A stretch of DNA of 64,000 nt from Arthrinium phaeospermum (lineage: Eukaryota; Ascomycota; Sordariomycetes; Amphisphaeriales; Apiosporaceae). The translations under genes and the position numbers were made by a program. The DNA lies in assembly GCA_006503535.1 (NCBI GenBank), contig QYRS01000013.1, positions 868,001 to 932,000 of the forward strand. Reading direction: 5' to 3'. Positions 1 to 12,047 of this stretch are shown here, piece after piece (the stretch's first letter is position 1; each line of letters opens with the position of its first letter). The notes below the pieces were generated by a model. That model did no database searches and had not been told where the DNA came from. It saw only the letters and a list, made by a program, of their open reading frames with translations.

Positions 1-322
1 ACTCCCATTGTCCTCTTTACCAGACCGATGAGGATCCACGTATAATGCCCAAAACCCTTGTACAGCTGTACAGCACACCCAACAGCACGACCATGACACT
101 TACAAGCTCACGCGGGAGGAGAACGACGGCAGCAACAAGAACGACGCCCCATCGACGTAGACGAGCAATGTGATGGTCGAAATTAGCATCGCGAGACCTC
201 GTATCATCGGGTGCGCTCTTGTGTCCGTGTTCCCATTGACGATCACCTTCCCAGTCTGACGTTTCCCAGTCGTCAGACTGGCTTTCATCGGCAGTATCGT
301 CATCTTCCTCGGGCTGGGGTTG
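1..322. other. Left-edge non-coding sequence
   Basis: This lies downstream of the leftward J-domain gene and probably contains its 3' untranslated region. The open frames here have no family features and overlap the terminal exon on the opposite strand or out of frame. I see no RNA gene or repeat. Confidence 0.4.
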
Positions 323-2627
323 TCAGCCAAATTGGAAGCCTCCGGGGAAGCCACCAGGTCGGCGACCACCACCAGCTGAGAAGCGGGCGCCTCCAAAGCC
401 CTCTCCGCCTCCAAAGCCGCCTCCGCCGTTCATCATGCTGAAGAGGATCTCGGGGTCAATGCCACCCATGCCTCCGCCCATGCCTCCTCCCATGCCGCCG
501 CCTCCGGAGAACATGTCGGAGGGGTCAACCAGATCTTCACCGCTATCATAGCGAGCACGTTTTCTAGACATACAGTTAGCACCCAATTCATCACATCTTG
601 GTAGTTCTCGAGAACTTACTGAGGGTCGCTCAAGGTTTCGTAGGCTTCACCTATATCCTTGAAGCGCTCGGCTGCGGCGTCATCTCCGGGGTTCTTGTCA
701 GGATGGTGGACAATAGCCAACTTGCGGTAAGCCTTCTTGATCTGGACATCGTCGGCACTCTTCTCAACATTGAGGATCTTGTAGTAGTCCTTGCGTTGGC
801 TCTTCTTGAGCTCAAGCTCTGCCTTGCGGACCTCCTTGGGAATGGTTCTGTCCTCGGGATCCATCTCTTGAAGGGACTTCCACTCGCGGACAGCATCCTC
901 CCAGCGTTCAGCTTGACCCAAAGCATTCGCCTTTGTCTTGCGTGCCTTCATGTATTGGGGATCGAGGCTGACGGCCCTGTCGCAGTCAGCGACGGCCTCG
1001 TTGTATTGCTTCAGCTTCAATCGGCAAAGCGCCCGGTTCTGCAGAAGCTTGGCATTTGTACCACGGTTGGTAGGGTCCACCTCCAAGGCTGACGAGTATT
1101 TGTCAAAGGCAGCCTGCCACCGGCCAGCCTTGTAATCGGTGTTGCCTTCTTCCTTCATGCGGTCAAGCTTCTGAACGGTCCGGAGCCACTTAACAGCATC
1201 ACGGAAGTCTGGGTCACAACTGAGAGCCTTGCGGAAATGTTGAATGGCCTTGTCATTGTCACCCTGGCAATACAAAGCACGTCCACGCAGTACCAATGCT
1301 TCGGGATCTTGGCTGTTGAACCTGAGGAGGGACATGGCTACGTTTTGAGCCTCGCCGAGGGAGTTGATGCCGCCGATCTTGAGATGGGCTGCACCTCTCA
1401 TCAGTTGCCACTTGCGCGGCTTCATCGATCCGACGCCTAACAGCTTTTCGGCTTGATCCAAGGCATGCAGCACCATGGAGCCAGAGGTGCCGTTGTGCAG
1501 AGCATCTTGGGCAGCCTTGACGTGCAACGACATTTCCTTAGCAGCGGCCATATCCTTAGCCGATGCAGGCGGTTGAATGCGGCTGAAAGTTGTCAAAGCC
1601 TCTTCAGGTCGTCCTAAGCTGGTATAGATGCGAGCAAGCCGAAGCAGGAACTTGGGGTTGTTTGGTTCACGGTCAACAGCCCGCAGACAATCATCGAGGG
1701 CAGCTTCATATTGCCCGTTGGACATGTAAGCCGCGGCACGGTTGCTCAAGAACGTTGCCGAATCGGGAATTAATTCCACGGCTACAAGAGGAAAATGTCA
1801 GTCAAAATTCTCTGTCTTGCAAGTGAAGGGGCAGGGCAGTGCTGAAAAATCTCAGCACGCTGTAGCATACCTCTGGAGTACTGTATGATGGCATTTCGAT
1901 AATCCCTCTCCTTGAAGAACTTGTTGCCCGCAACCTTGTACGACTCAGCCTCGTCCGCTGTGGTGGGCACAGGACTGGAGGGGTTGGAGCGATGAGGTGG
2001 GGGAGCCGGACCCTCGTCATTTGTGGGCTCCTTGGTTCCGTTGGTGTTTGTGGGAATGCTTATGGGAACGGTGACCTTCTTTTTTGGAGGAGGTTGAGGC
2101 TTCGCCGGAGGTGAAGATGGAGGGGCGGCCGAGGCTTCTCGGTCAACGTCCATTTTGTCGAAAGAACTGCGGTCGCTCATGGCGGATAAGGCTGACAAGC
2201 GCTTGTACTCGTCGGGATGCAGATTGAGAGGATGTGTGTTGGGGTCAATCTTATTTCGCCGCGATGAAGACGAAGAGCTACCGAACGAACGGGAGCTGCG
2301 AGACCTTGAAGACGAGTGGTGTGCAGCGTGTCCAGTGTGACCAGTATGTCCAGTATGTCCAGTATGTCCAGTGTGTGCAGCGGCGGCGGCGGCGGCGGAA
2401 GTAGCAGCAGAAGAAGAATCCCTCTGCTGCGTGGGCGGCGAAGCGGGTCGAACGGTCTTTCGTCCGACAGGTGGCGGTCTTGCTTGAGGGGCAGTCTTAA
2501 TAGGCGACGAAGAGGCAGACCGAGAGCGATTGGCGTGTGGACTGCGATTCTCGTCGTTTTCCCCGGTCGCGTGCTGCTTGGTGGGCGAAGGAGAAGCAGA
2601 GGGTTTCTTGGAAAACAGACCCTTCAT
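323..2627 (-). CDS. TPR and J-domain co-chaperone (DNAJC7/Tpr2-like)
   Basis: This is a co-chaperone expected to couple TPR-mediated Hsp70/Hsp90 binding to J-domain stimulation of Hsp70 ATPase in the cytosol. Proposed exons are 2627-1871, 1781-620 and 563-323, giving 719 aa with all phases matching. The N-terminal ~230 residues are low-complexity Ser/Pro-rich and include five HTG tripeptides. TPR repeats fill roughly residues 235-560. The J domain (about 578-640) has the HPD motif (HHPDKNPG) needed for Hsp70 stimulation. The C-terminus is Gly/Met-rich (repeated GGGM). The start MKGLFSKK is chosen because the residues upstream in the same open frame are not protein-like. The TPR-then-J order fits DNAJC7-type proteins, not class I/II DnaJ. 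Function is assigned from the family and the domains are seen directly. Confidence 0.9.
2331..2377 (-). repeat. 9-bp coding tandem repeat, (His-Thr-Gly)5
   Basis: About five near-identical copies of a 9-bp unit (ccagtatgt on the + strand) lie inside exon 1 of the J-domain gene. They encode five consecutive His-Thr-Gly triplets after an alanine run. The unit length keeps frame, so copy number could vary between strains without breaking the gene. Confidence 0.8.
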
Positions 2628-4789
2628 TTGGAGGAGGGAATAGAAGATTCTATACGTTACTTTATTAAAGCCGATTCCAAAAAAAAAGTTCCCACACCAC
2701 CTCGAATGGCAGGGCCAGGGACTCGGTTCTGTCCGCCCTAAGCACCTCCCCAAACTTTTTGGAGCCTTTTTGCAGGTGATTGTATGTATCCTTAACTTGC
2801 CGCCAAAGGATCAGCCCCGATCAGGAAAAACTGCACGGGAATGTGTGTCGTATGCCGGCTCATGCAAGTTTGCCTTCTTCTTGCTCTTTTTGTTTTTCTG
2901 CTTTGGAGCCCGGTTTTTTATTTCTGTGTCGCGAGTGGATGCTGTCCAGTGTTCACCGCAATGCGCGCAGGTACAAACGGTCGCCTCTCTGAAAGCGCAG
3001 CGCTTGACTCAGCTGCAGGTCTGACGTCTTTAGGGAGTTAGGCTGCTGGGCGGCTGCTGGCTGCTGGAGGCAACTATAACACGAGTCGATATATCGCCCG
3101 TCTTCTTTTTTAGCACAGAACGCAACGCGCCTAATGCGATTTTAGAGCCGACTCGAAAATAGACACCAGTCAAGGTAGCAGGCGTTCCCGGCGTAGTGCA
3201 GTGCAGTGACAACGTAGCCGCAGGGAGCTATGGCCTGAGACTGGAATGTACTAAGGTGAGGAAAGCCACTACTCGAGGGTTGGGTTGGGTACGGGCCAGA
3301 GGCTTGGGGGGTGTGGAAGGTGAGTTGAGACAAGGTGTGCGCAGTACGGTATGATATTGAACTTCTGTCGAAGGCCAAAAAGAATGAGAGATTCGAGAGA
3401 GACCAGAGTGAACTTGAGAGAGGGACGAGCTTGCTGAAGATTGGTTTTAAAATGCGACAGGACGGGCAACAAGCCGCCCGCTCATAACATGACCTATGTA
3501 TTTCTATCCAGCAGCCCAGGCGGACCATTGATGAGCTCGATTTATCAGCCTAGCACAGCCAAACCCCCCGGCCGATTGCACAAATTCCGTCGTGGTATGC
3601 CACTTTGTTCTCTGGTTCCTGACGGGATAAAAAAATCCTCGTCGCCAATCCGTCTCCTCTCCCCAGCCTGTCAATTTTTTTTTGTGAAATTGGAGAAGCG
3701 AGGGCCACTCAAGTGCAGGATACCTTTGCCCCTGGCTATACCCAGGCCATGATGTGCGGTATAGAGTACTCCAGAACAGGCCCCCCACATTCACAGACGC
3801 CGCCCAACGTTACCACAGGAAAAGAGTGGTTTCTGGAGTGGTCATCCAATAGCCATAGCCAAGCTCGGCATTGTTTACCTCCAGATGCCACCCACAGCGC
3901 ATAGCCGTCGTCTCAGTGGCCAATAGCTGAAGTGTTTGCAGATAAAAATGAAGAGGTTGAACTCGGGGGATGCTCTGGATCATTACCTCTATGGGTCACG
4001 GGCAGGCTCGGATATGGGGCAGAAGATGTGCTCGCGTTCCCTGAAGCGCTCCCAGGCTCCCAGGTGCCAGGCTCCTGCTGGCTGGCTGGGACAGGCATCC
4101 CTGTCCGCCCGCTTTGAACATCAATAAGTTTTCATAACGGTCACTATCATACTGCACTACGGAGTACCAGTCAGGGGTATGTAAAGGAAAGGCCCTGCAA
4201 AACCCAGGCACGTCCCGGCAGACTTCCAGCGCCAACCCAGCAAGCCATATCGCTGATTCTCGAAGCTTCTGTGGGGGCTCAACCTCGAAACCAAGACAAG
4301 GCTGAATGCTGCCGCAGTCGGAGGCTGGAACGGCTGTAACATATAAAATGGATTCGACATGGGTTCATGTTACCCGAGTGCACTTGGCGTCAATACGTCA
4401 TCGCTTTTCCTACAGCAACACCTGAATGCATTCTTTTGATGTTCTAACATAATGACAGCTTCCCAGCAATAACGACCATTTCTATGTCGAATTGCTCCGT
4501 CTAGTCACCCTGTGAAAGTCAACATGCAAGCCGTCGAGTGCTAAATTATTACGTACTCTATTGTTTGTCTCGGCTGTTATCTCCCAACCCTCCCTTGCAG
4601 TTAAAGTCATGTCTGATTGATACACGTTCTACCAATCCATGTGCAGGTTGATCCTTTATAATGTATAACATGATCAAGGACAAGTTGCTGGGTGAGATTC
4701 AGTTATGTGCGTAGCCTCATGAATTCAATTCCATATTCTTCATAACCGAATAAAGCCAAATGCTCCCTCGCCTTCATGTATCTCGCGAG
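2628..4789. other. Intergenic, promoter of J-domain gene and 3' side of light-chain gene
   Basis: About 2.2 kb without a supported gene. It includes the leftward promoter and pyrimidine-rich leader of the co-chaperone gene. Open frames up to 128 aa on either strand show no domain, signal peptide or splice logic. A TACGGAGTA word is present near 4157. Confidence 0.4.
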
Positions 4790-5768
4790 CTATTGACTTT
4801 CGGAGCCTTCGTGAGAAGTAGCCTCCGAGTTATTATTGCCTCCAACAATAGAGTTGACGAACTCCTGATATTTGAACACCTCGCCCCTTTTCCCCAGCCC
4901 ACCTACCATAGTCTTGCTGAACGCCCTCCGTCCACTGAAACCAGCCATGATCTTGTCCACTTCTGCCGCGGAAAGAGCCCGTTCGCCCGGCTCGGGGGCT
5001 GTGTTTAGCAAAGCGTCCCGCAGTTCCGCCAGATCTACCTGGCCACTATCATCTTCGTCAAATGCCGAGAATGCCGACATCAGCTCCGCACTTGGGGACA
5101 TTGAAGAAAGACCAGTTGCCAGGCTATTTAGAAAGGCAGCAAGTGTCATCGTTTGTGGTCCGCCTGGCGGGAAGTATTGCGAGATGTCGGACGAACTCGA
5201 AGAAAGGCCTAGATGGAGGGCATCAGCTCTGGGGAAATTTACACGAGCGTATTAAGGCAGCTGCTTACCTAGCTGATTCAGCATGTCGACTACGTCTTCC
5301 CTATTGACAACCCCATCGCTGTCTCTATCCAGAATCTGGAAGCCGTCCCTAAGAGTCCGTACCTGCGCAGGTTGAAGTTGTGACAAGGCATTGCCGTGTG
5401 TAGTGCGTGATGTCAGTTGCGGTCGGGCAGTTAATGGCGCTGTTGAGGCATGAGAATTCGATGACATGTCGTTTGTCTGCGTATGCGATAGTGACTTTCT
5501 AATCTCGGACAGATCTGCTGCGGCGGATGCGCTCGCAAATCGCGAGGGTGTGGGCATGCTACCGATCCTGGTGGCAGAGCCGGGGGGTGTCGACTGTCGT
5601 AGAGTCGATGGTGATGAAGGGGATTCGGGTCTGCGGAAGGGAGAGCCTCTAGTGGCGCCGCCGAAGCTGAGAGGCGAAGGTTTATAACCAGTTGCCTAAA
5701 GTCGTCGATGTCAGTTGGGGATATTCTGCACACAGGTAGCTCCACTTGACGATGCCAATGTTTACCAT
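4790..5768 (-). CDS. Myosin regulatory light chain, EF-hand protein
   Basis: Binds the neck of type II myosin and controls contractile-ring and septum formation. Proposed exons are 5768-5766 (only the ATG), 5695-5269 and 5208-4790, giving 282 aa. Intron 1 (70 nt) has GTAAAC..TTTAG and a CTGAC branch site. Intron 2 (60 nt) is placed so that QLG joins LSSSSSDIS. Residues 1-100 are Ser/Pro/Thr-rich. EF-hand loop 1 is at 124-135 (DRDSDGVVNRED) and a second at 194-205 (DEDDSGQVDLAE). The segment YFPPGGPQTM between them is typical of fungal regulatory light chains (Rlc1 type), which are longer than calmodulin. The initiator exon is the least certain part, but no other upstream ATG gives an open frame joined to the conserved core. 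Confidence 0.82.
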
Positions 5769-7655
5769 TGTTAAATTGGAGAAGGTTGATGGATGCAGCT
5801 AAAGGCCTTGACTTTTATGCAGAAGCAACGTGCAAGTGGCCAAGATGTCGATGCTGATGTCGAATGTATCGATGGATCCTGTACCGGCTTGAGTAGGTAG
5901 GTAGGTTCAAGGTTGTTTACAAAGATGCTATGTCGAAAGCAAACGGGATAACGTTGAAGGGCGTGCAACGCCCAGGACACTTGGAAACCAGATTCCAGTG
6001 GCGATTCAGAGCTTAGGTACCTAGGCACTGCAAAAGACTGCAACTTTCAATGTCAATGATAACGATCAAATCGATACGACCTGGACAGCATCCAATTCTG
6101 CGAAGTCGCTATAGTACCTTTTCCCTGACATTGCGAGCCAGATTCAAAGACTGGCCAGCGGTCAACAAGGCCACTGGCTTGACCGGGCAACCAAGCTTGG
6201 GGGGAAGAATCCTGGTAGGTGACACCAAAACGAACTGACCACAACGCTAGCATCGAATTGCACAGGCCGCCAGTCGGCTTCCAATTCCGGGGGGGCGTAC
6301 CTGACTTAAGTACAGGCTTTAAAGTGCACTTGCATCAATAGCCTGAGAAATTGTGGTTTGCTATTCTCTTCAGGTTACTGTAGGTGAGGCTTGCAATTCG
6401 ACTTAGATTTGACGTAGCTGACAAGCTGATGCCCAACTAGAACTGGCCGTCCCAATCCTGCGGGCGGGTTCCCAGTTTCAGGGTCCTCTTGTTCCACCAG
6501 GCACACCAGGCACAGCGGGCTATCTCCATGTATGAACGAACATGCCCCCCTCCCCCATACATCGCAGCGGGATGTAGGTATGTGATATCCCCAGTACTCA
6601 GCAGCTTACGACGAATCAATTTGTCACCCGAGGCACCATATGCAGCTGGGATACACCGAACGTTTATCGAAATTTGCCCACCCAAAGACCACTCAGTCGC
6701 TGCCGGTGTGTATTATCTAAATGTACGGGTCTGGTCTTTCCTATACAAACCATACTCCGTACAAATATCCCTACATATGTAGACCGTATCGTAACACATC
6801 AGACGCGGTATTAGACGAAGTGATTGGATATGGAAATAAAGACATGCGTGTAGGTATTTAAACACGATGTATTGATCAAGTATTCCTTGTAAGAGATGGA
6901 CATCGGCGCCAGCTCAAACACCAACTCCAGTAGCCAAACGCTAGACTGGAGGAACTAGACTCTCTATTTTGGAGTAGACATGCTGGCATTGAATATGTAC
7001 TTAATATATGCCTACATGTCCTCAAAGACGACGCCCGCACCCTCACTCCATCCGATCCACGACTGATTGTACATACTTACCTACGGTTGTGCTTGTCTCT
7101 CCTTCTCCAACCGAACCATTTCTTCATTCCGAGATCTTCACTTACGGGGAACCGATGGGCGTGTTGGGTACCGCTCTTTAACAGCTTTCGGGTGTCTTAA
7201 AAGCCGCCAAACTGTTACTTCGGCTCCACGAATGGCAGGGGGCTACTCGTCGATCAATTTCCAAACCCCCTTTTATTTTGCCCGCCCCCATCGAATTCCA
7301 AGCCACCTCCCGAACTATCGGGCAAGGTGAGGAAGCAGAGCAGAGCAGAGTATTCAGGAGAGCGCATCATTCTTTGTCACGCGACACAGACCTTGGCATT
7401 GGCTTTGCGGCAGTCGATCAATTGAAGCCGAGAGAGTTCAGCAAAGGCACGACTAGCCCAGAGCTTACAGCAAGCCCTCGCGCATTCCCACGCACCAGCG
7501 ACTGCAGCCAGACCTCCATACTGCTACTACCTTGCGTTTAGGTACAGACGCCCCAACGCACGCACGTACGCACGCACGCACGAGCTCACGTTTGCCGGTT
7601 CCACCCACAAAGCATCCGGCAACGAGAGGGGCTTGCTGGGCATATTGGAACGACT
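5769..7655. other. Divergent intergenic region (light chain / Afi1)
   Basis: About 1.9 kb of promoter sequence between two divergent genes. It contains GTAGGTAGGTAGG (near 5893), an ACTCCGTAC word near 6751 and, at its right end, a CT/CA-rich leader of the Afi1-type gene. No coding region or RNA gene could be supported. Confidence 0.4.
7557..7582. repeat. (ACGC)n-type microsatellite
   Basis: A degenerate run of ACGC/ACGT units about 75 bp upstream of the Afi1-type start codon, probably in its 5' leader. Confidence 0.75.
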
Positions 7656-10287
7656 ATGACTTCAATCCATGGCTCCTTGCCTCATCTCACGCGGACCACA
7701 ACGAATCAGTCATACTCGAATGGTCCTCCCGGCGCGGCGAACCCGCGCGCATCTCTCTCGTCTTTTCCCTCCTCGCGCTCCACCTCGCAGATGTCGCACA
7801 GCTCGAGACCCTCCCGGTCACCACAGCCGCCCATCCCGGCCGATACCGACCGCACGTCCGATCCAAGCTCCAAGTCCACCAAAACGTCGTCGGTCGGCAG
7901 TCGTACCGGCGCCTCCTCGCAGCATTCCTCGCTCTCAGCCCCGAAGCGCTACAATCCCGATGCCCAGTCGCCCAGGCGGCTCCGGTCGCAATATCCGCGC
8001 GGCTCAATCGACAACCATGTCGAATATATCCTGGTGGCGTCCTTCGACATTGACCGTGGCCCAGTGATGGAACACCAGTATCCCGTGGCCATCACCGGAG
8101 ACGAGCACATGCTGGCCGAGCTCATGCTGCCGGACCAGGCACACGTGCGGAACCAGGACTGGACCATCTTCTTTCTACACAAAGACACGAGTCAAGAGGA
8201 AGATGAGGAAGACGCCAAGGCAAAGGCAGAAAGGCGCAGGAGGCGAAAGCGCAGAAGAGACCGGGCAGCTGGACTGATCCCCGATGATGACGAAGAACCC
8301 GACGAAGACAGCGAAGACGATGAAGATGATGAAGACGACGACTGGGACGATGAATCGACCGACAGCGAGCCCGAAGGCGGAGAGGGGCCGCCCTTAATCT
8401 ACGTTCTAAATCTGGTGAACACGAAGCAGGACAAGACAGTAAAGAGAGGTGCGGTGGTGAAGGCGATGGCTATATGTACACGGCATCCCTTCCTGCACAT
8501 CTACAAGGTATGACACCCCTCCACTTGTCGACACCCATTTCTGCTTGCCTTTACTGACCTGGAATAGCCTCTGCTGCTACTTGCCCTCGAGGAATACTTC
8601 AAATCTCCTGTGCCTGAAACTCTGGCGATGCTTTACGATGCTGTTAATAATATGGATCTCTCGTTGATGCCAAAACTGAGTTTACTTGAGAGGCATCTCT
8701 TACTTGCGAGCGACAACAAAGACCTGTTCGTGGAGAAGTTTGCCCAGATGATTGAAATTCGCATGGCCGAGGACAAGAAGGAACTCAGCCAGCCAATTGA
8801 AGCAAGTAAGAGTCCGCCCAAGGCGCAGGCGCAAGAGATATCTCGAGCGGGGACCAGAGCACACCTGCAGAGCTCGGCCGGGTATTCGATTCCACGAGAC
8901 ACTCATGAATTCGAGAGCAAAGTGCTATACAAGGGGATACCCATTCCTGTCAAAGTGCCCACTGCGGTCATGCCCGAGACCGTGGGCGACTTTTCCCTCA
9001 TCAAGCTGATTCAGACCTTCTCGGACCCTCATTCCAAATCTCCCCTACCGTTTCCGGTTCACCCTCATTTAACAACCAACGGTCCAAGTACGCATCCCGT
9101 CATCGTACTGGCCAATGCGCTTCTTACGCAAAAGCGAATCATCTTCCTGGGTCACAACATGCCGTCGGGAGACGTGGCCGAGGCAGTGCTTGCCGCCTGT
9201 GCTTTGGCCTCGGGTGGCCTCTTGCGCGGGTTTACAAGGCATGCCTTCCCCTACACGGACCTGACCAAGATCGATGACCTTCTGAAGGTGCCAGGGTTCA
9301 TTGCTGGCGTGACGAACCCGACATTCGAGAACCATCCCGAATGGTGGGATCTTTTGTGTGATATCCCGAGCGGACGCATGAAGATCAGCAGCAAGATCGA
9401 GAACACACCCATCACGGAGGGATTGATTTACTTCCAACAACAGAACCCGTCGTTTGCCAATTTATTAGGTGGGTCTAGCGCGAGTGCTGCCACCGACCTG
9501 ACTGGCGATATGGTTTTCATGGGTGATATCTTGAAGAGCATCGCAACGAGACGCGGCGAAAGAGCTATTAGAGCAAAATGGCGAGACTGGGTGCTCAAAT
9601 TCACACGCATCGCTGCGGCCTTCGAAGAGAACGTATATGGGGCCAGCGCTTTGTATATCGGCGGTGACGAGTTTGAACATGTCGCAGGAGCTGGGGGGCA
9701 TGGCTACGTGTGGGCGGACGATACGGCTAAGCAAAAGGAGCTGGCGGGCAATGTCTGTCGGATCGAGGGCTGGAGAAATACCCGGAGCTACTACAGCTAC
9801 ATCCAGGTGAGTACCAGAAAGCCACTCTTGTTCGTTGGGAAAACAAATCAGCTAACCTTGGTTGTAGGACCTGGCCCAAGTATACACCGTCAGACCTCTG
9901 AAAGGCCTCGACTTGCATCACATGCATGACCGCCTGAGGACACAAAAACTAAACCCCACACAGAGCCGGGAGATTTACCTAGCATTTGCGAAGTATGTTC
10001 ATTCCTACGATGAGATCTGCCTACTCCTCACGGTAGCACCCGAATCGCACGCTGGTCTGTTCTACCTTGCGCTGGGCCTCTTCCACAAGGACAGGGACGT
10101 GAGAGTCAAGACCTCCCATCTCCTTGAGCGGGTCGGCGACCACATGGGAGGACAGCACTGGTGGCGCGGGCTCAGCCGGTTCGAGAAACTGGCGTTCCAT
10201 CGCATCAAGCGGGAAGCGGAAGCAGAAATGAAGGCCAAGCTTGAGAAAGAGGGTGTGGCCCCCGAAGTTGAGAAGCGAGTCAGCTAG
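7656..10287 (+). CDS. Afi1-type DENN/polarity-axis protein
   Basis: Homologue of yeast Afi1, which docks Arf3 at the plasma membrane and helps keep the polarity axis. Exons are 7656-8507, 8568-9806 and 9868-10287, giving 836 aa with all introns in phase 0. Residues 1-118 are Ser/Pro-rich and disordered. The conserved Afi1 N-terminal block starts at about 122 ([20 protein letters not shown]). It is interrupted by a basic run and a very acidic insert (about 188-250). The second exon carries the DENN-like/SPA module ([22 protein letters not shown]). The third ends with [11 protein letters not shown] and a charged helix. The ATG at 7656 is the first one in frame. Function comes from the yeast family and the alignment is from recognition, not a search. 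Confidence 0.85.
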
Positions 10288-11474
10288 AGAAGCCATGCCG
10301 GGCAAACGATATTTCTGTTAGAAAAGGGGGGGAGGTAGACTCTTGGCGGCATCCTTATTAGACGTCCCCATGCTTTCAGTTCTAGTATTCCACAGAGCGA
10401 GGATGCCTGCATGTGAGCGAGCTATTTATCAATCTGCATCGCTCTTCCTGTTATCTACGATGGAGAGCACCCACCAACATAAGTATATATACTCGAGAGC
10501 CAATTTCATATAGAGATACCCATTATCTCAGTCTGACTATCGGGACGTCCACAGTGCTCTAACCACCCGCTGGGCAGTCCCGGTCAAATTTCTAGCCAGT
10601 AAGCTTACATACATTAGGGTACTTACGTAGGTGGTTGAGACCGGAGGATGGCCTACTCAGCTGGCAGACCGTCCGCGCTTTGCCATTGGACGGGACGCAT
10701 GCTAAGGCCTTCGGTTGATGCTTAGTCTACCTGCACATTGACGACAGCTCATGTTCCGCCCCGGATTGTACAATGTCAGTAGGAAGCCCCAGGTCAAGCG
10801 GGAATAGACCTATTCTGGGCATAAGTTTCATCTCGATCAGGGAACAAAGCAAGAATCGGTGTGGCAAGGCTCAATTGTGCCTACGACGTATGCAGGTCTT
10901 TTTGTCAGTCAGCAGAGGTATCACATATATGTATGTAGGTATGTAGGTACATATATGTTTGTTAGAGTTGGACATGATTGCGGCTGGACCGGCTTTCTTT
11001 GAAAGGAGGGGCTGTGCTTTCGATGCGGTCAGCACTAGGTAATACGAAGCCATATCCCAGGAGCTAGACAGAGCCCGTTTGAGGGAAGAGGCAAGCAGGC
11101 AAGAGGCTGGAAATGATCGACTGGCTCGATTTGTATATAAGGCGCCTGCCCGGACGCGATGCAATTGCGGTTTGCAGTGGAACAAGATTTCGTTTCCGGG
11201 AAGCAGCTTCCCTTCCGACCCCAGTGAACAAACATCCCCTGCCCCCTTGCAAACCAAAATTTGACAGTTGCGGAGAAGTCATCGCATCCCTGCCAGATAA
11301 TTTCTTGACCGAAAGTTCTATAAAGACTTCTAAATCGCCCCAAGTGCCAGTGACGACGTCTTCCGCTCTGCCCTCGTCCAACAGCCGTACTCAGCAGTTC
11401 ACCTACATACCTCCTTGCCCACCTGCAGTCACCTAGCCCAGTCTGCACTCGAGAGCCAAGTCAAAACCGCAGCC
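10288..11474. other. Intergenic between Afi1-type gene and small secreted protein
   Basis: About 1.2 kb without a supported gene. It has a degenerate TATG/GTAGGTA repeat around 10926-10958. A TATATAAG box near 11134 is too far (about 340 bp) from the next ATG to assign with confidence. Several overlapping minus-strand open frames (10871-11448) have no recognisable features. Confidence 0.35.
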
Positions 11475-12047
11475 ATGCAGTTCCGCACGACAATCACCGC
11501 TCTTATCGCTGCTGCCTCTTTCTCGTCAGCGGCCCCGACGCAGCAGCTTGCCAAGAGAGAGCTTGGAGGTGTATGTTTGCTTCCGCGCCTTGAAACCCCT
11601 ATTCTCCCCCTGTTTATATGCCCACCTTCGGGGTAAAAACAACAGATTTGCTCATCGGTTGGTTGTATAGGTTCTGATCTGCCAAGGAGTCAACGCGACA
11701 GGTCCATGTCATTACGAGGTGTACTCGCTGCAGGACTGCCACGACCTGCCCGCGAACCTGTCGGGCAACGCAGCCACCTTTGCGCCGGACGGTGACAACT
11801 TCTACTGCTACCCGCGAGTGTAAGCTCTGCTGCTTCCTAATTCTGTTTCCGGAGAGATATGAGAATACTGATATATCCCCTTTACAGTGGTCACTGTTCG
11901 GACATCTGCACCAGCCCAACAGGCTGCACGTTTGGTGCCGTCAACTTCTCATCGCCTGTCAAGTACGATTTGACATCGATACAGTGGAACACTCTCATCG
12001 AGTCGTTCACCTGCTACGAGAACTCGACATCTACGGCGACATCGTAA
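11475..12047 (+). CDS. Small secreted cysteine-rich protein, effector-like
   Basis: Function unknown. Exons are 11475-11570, 11671-11819 and 11888-12047, giving 134 aa. Donors GTATGT and GTAAGC are consensus. The first ~20 residues are a classic signal peptide (MQFRTTITALIAAASFSSA), followed by a short propeptide ending in the dibasic Lys-Arg (AKR) expected of Kex2. The mature part has eight cysteines (ICQG, GPC, QDC, FYC, GHC, DIC, TGC, FTC), consistent with four disulphides, and several NxS/T sites (NATG, NLSG, NFSS, NSTS). Size, secretion and even cysteine number fit small secreted proteins of plant- or insect-associated fungi, which are often candidate effectors, but nothing here shows a target or host role. 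Confidence 0.78.

Noticed and set aside
3142..3528. 128-aa minus-strand open frame between co-chaperone and light-chain genes
   Set aside because: Cys/Ser/Leu-rich without domain or secretion pattern, and located in probable promoter sequence.
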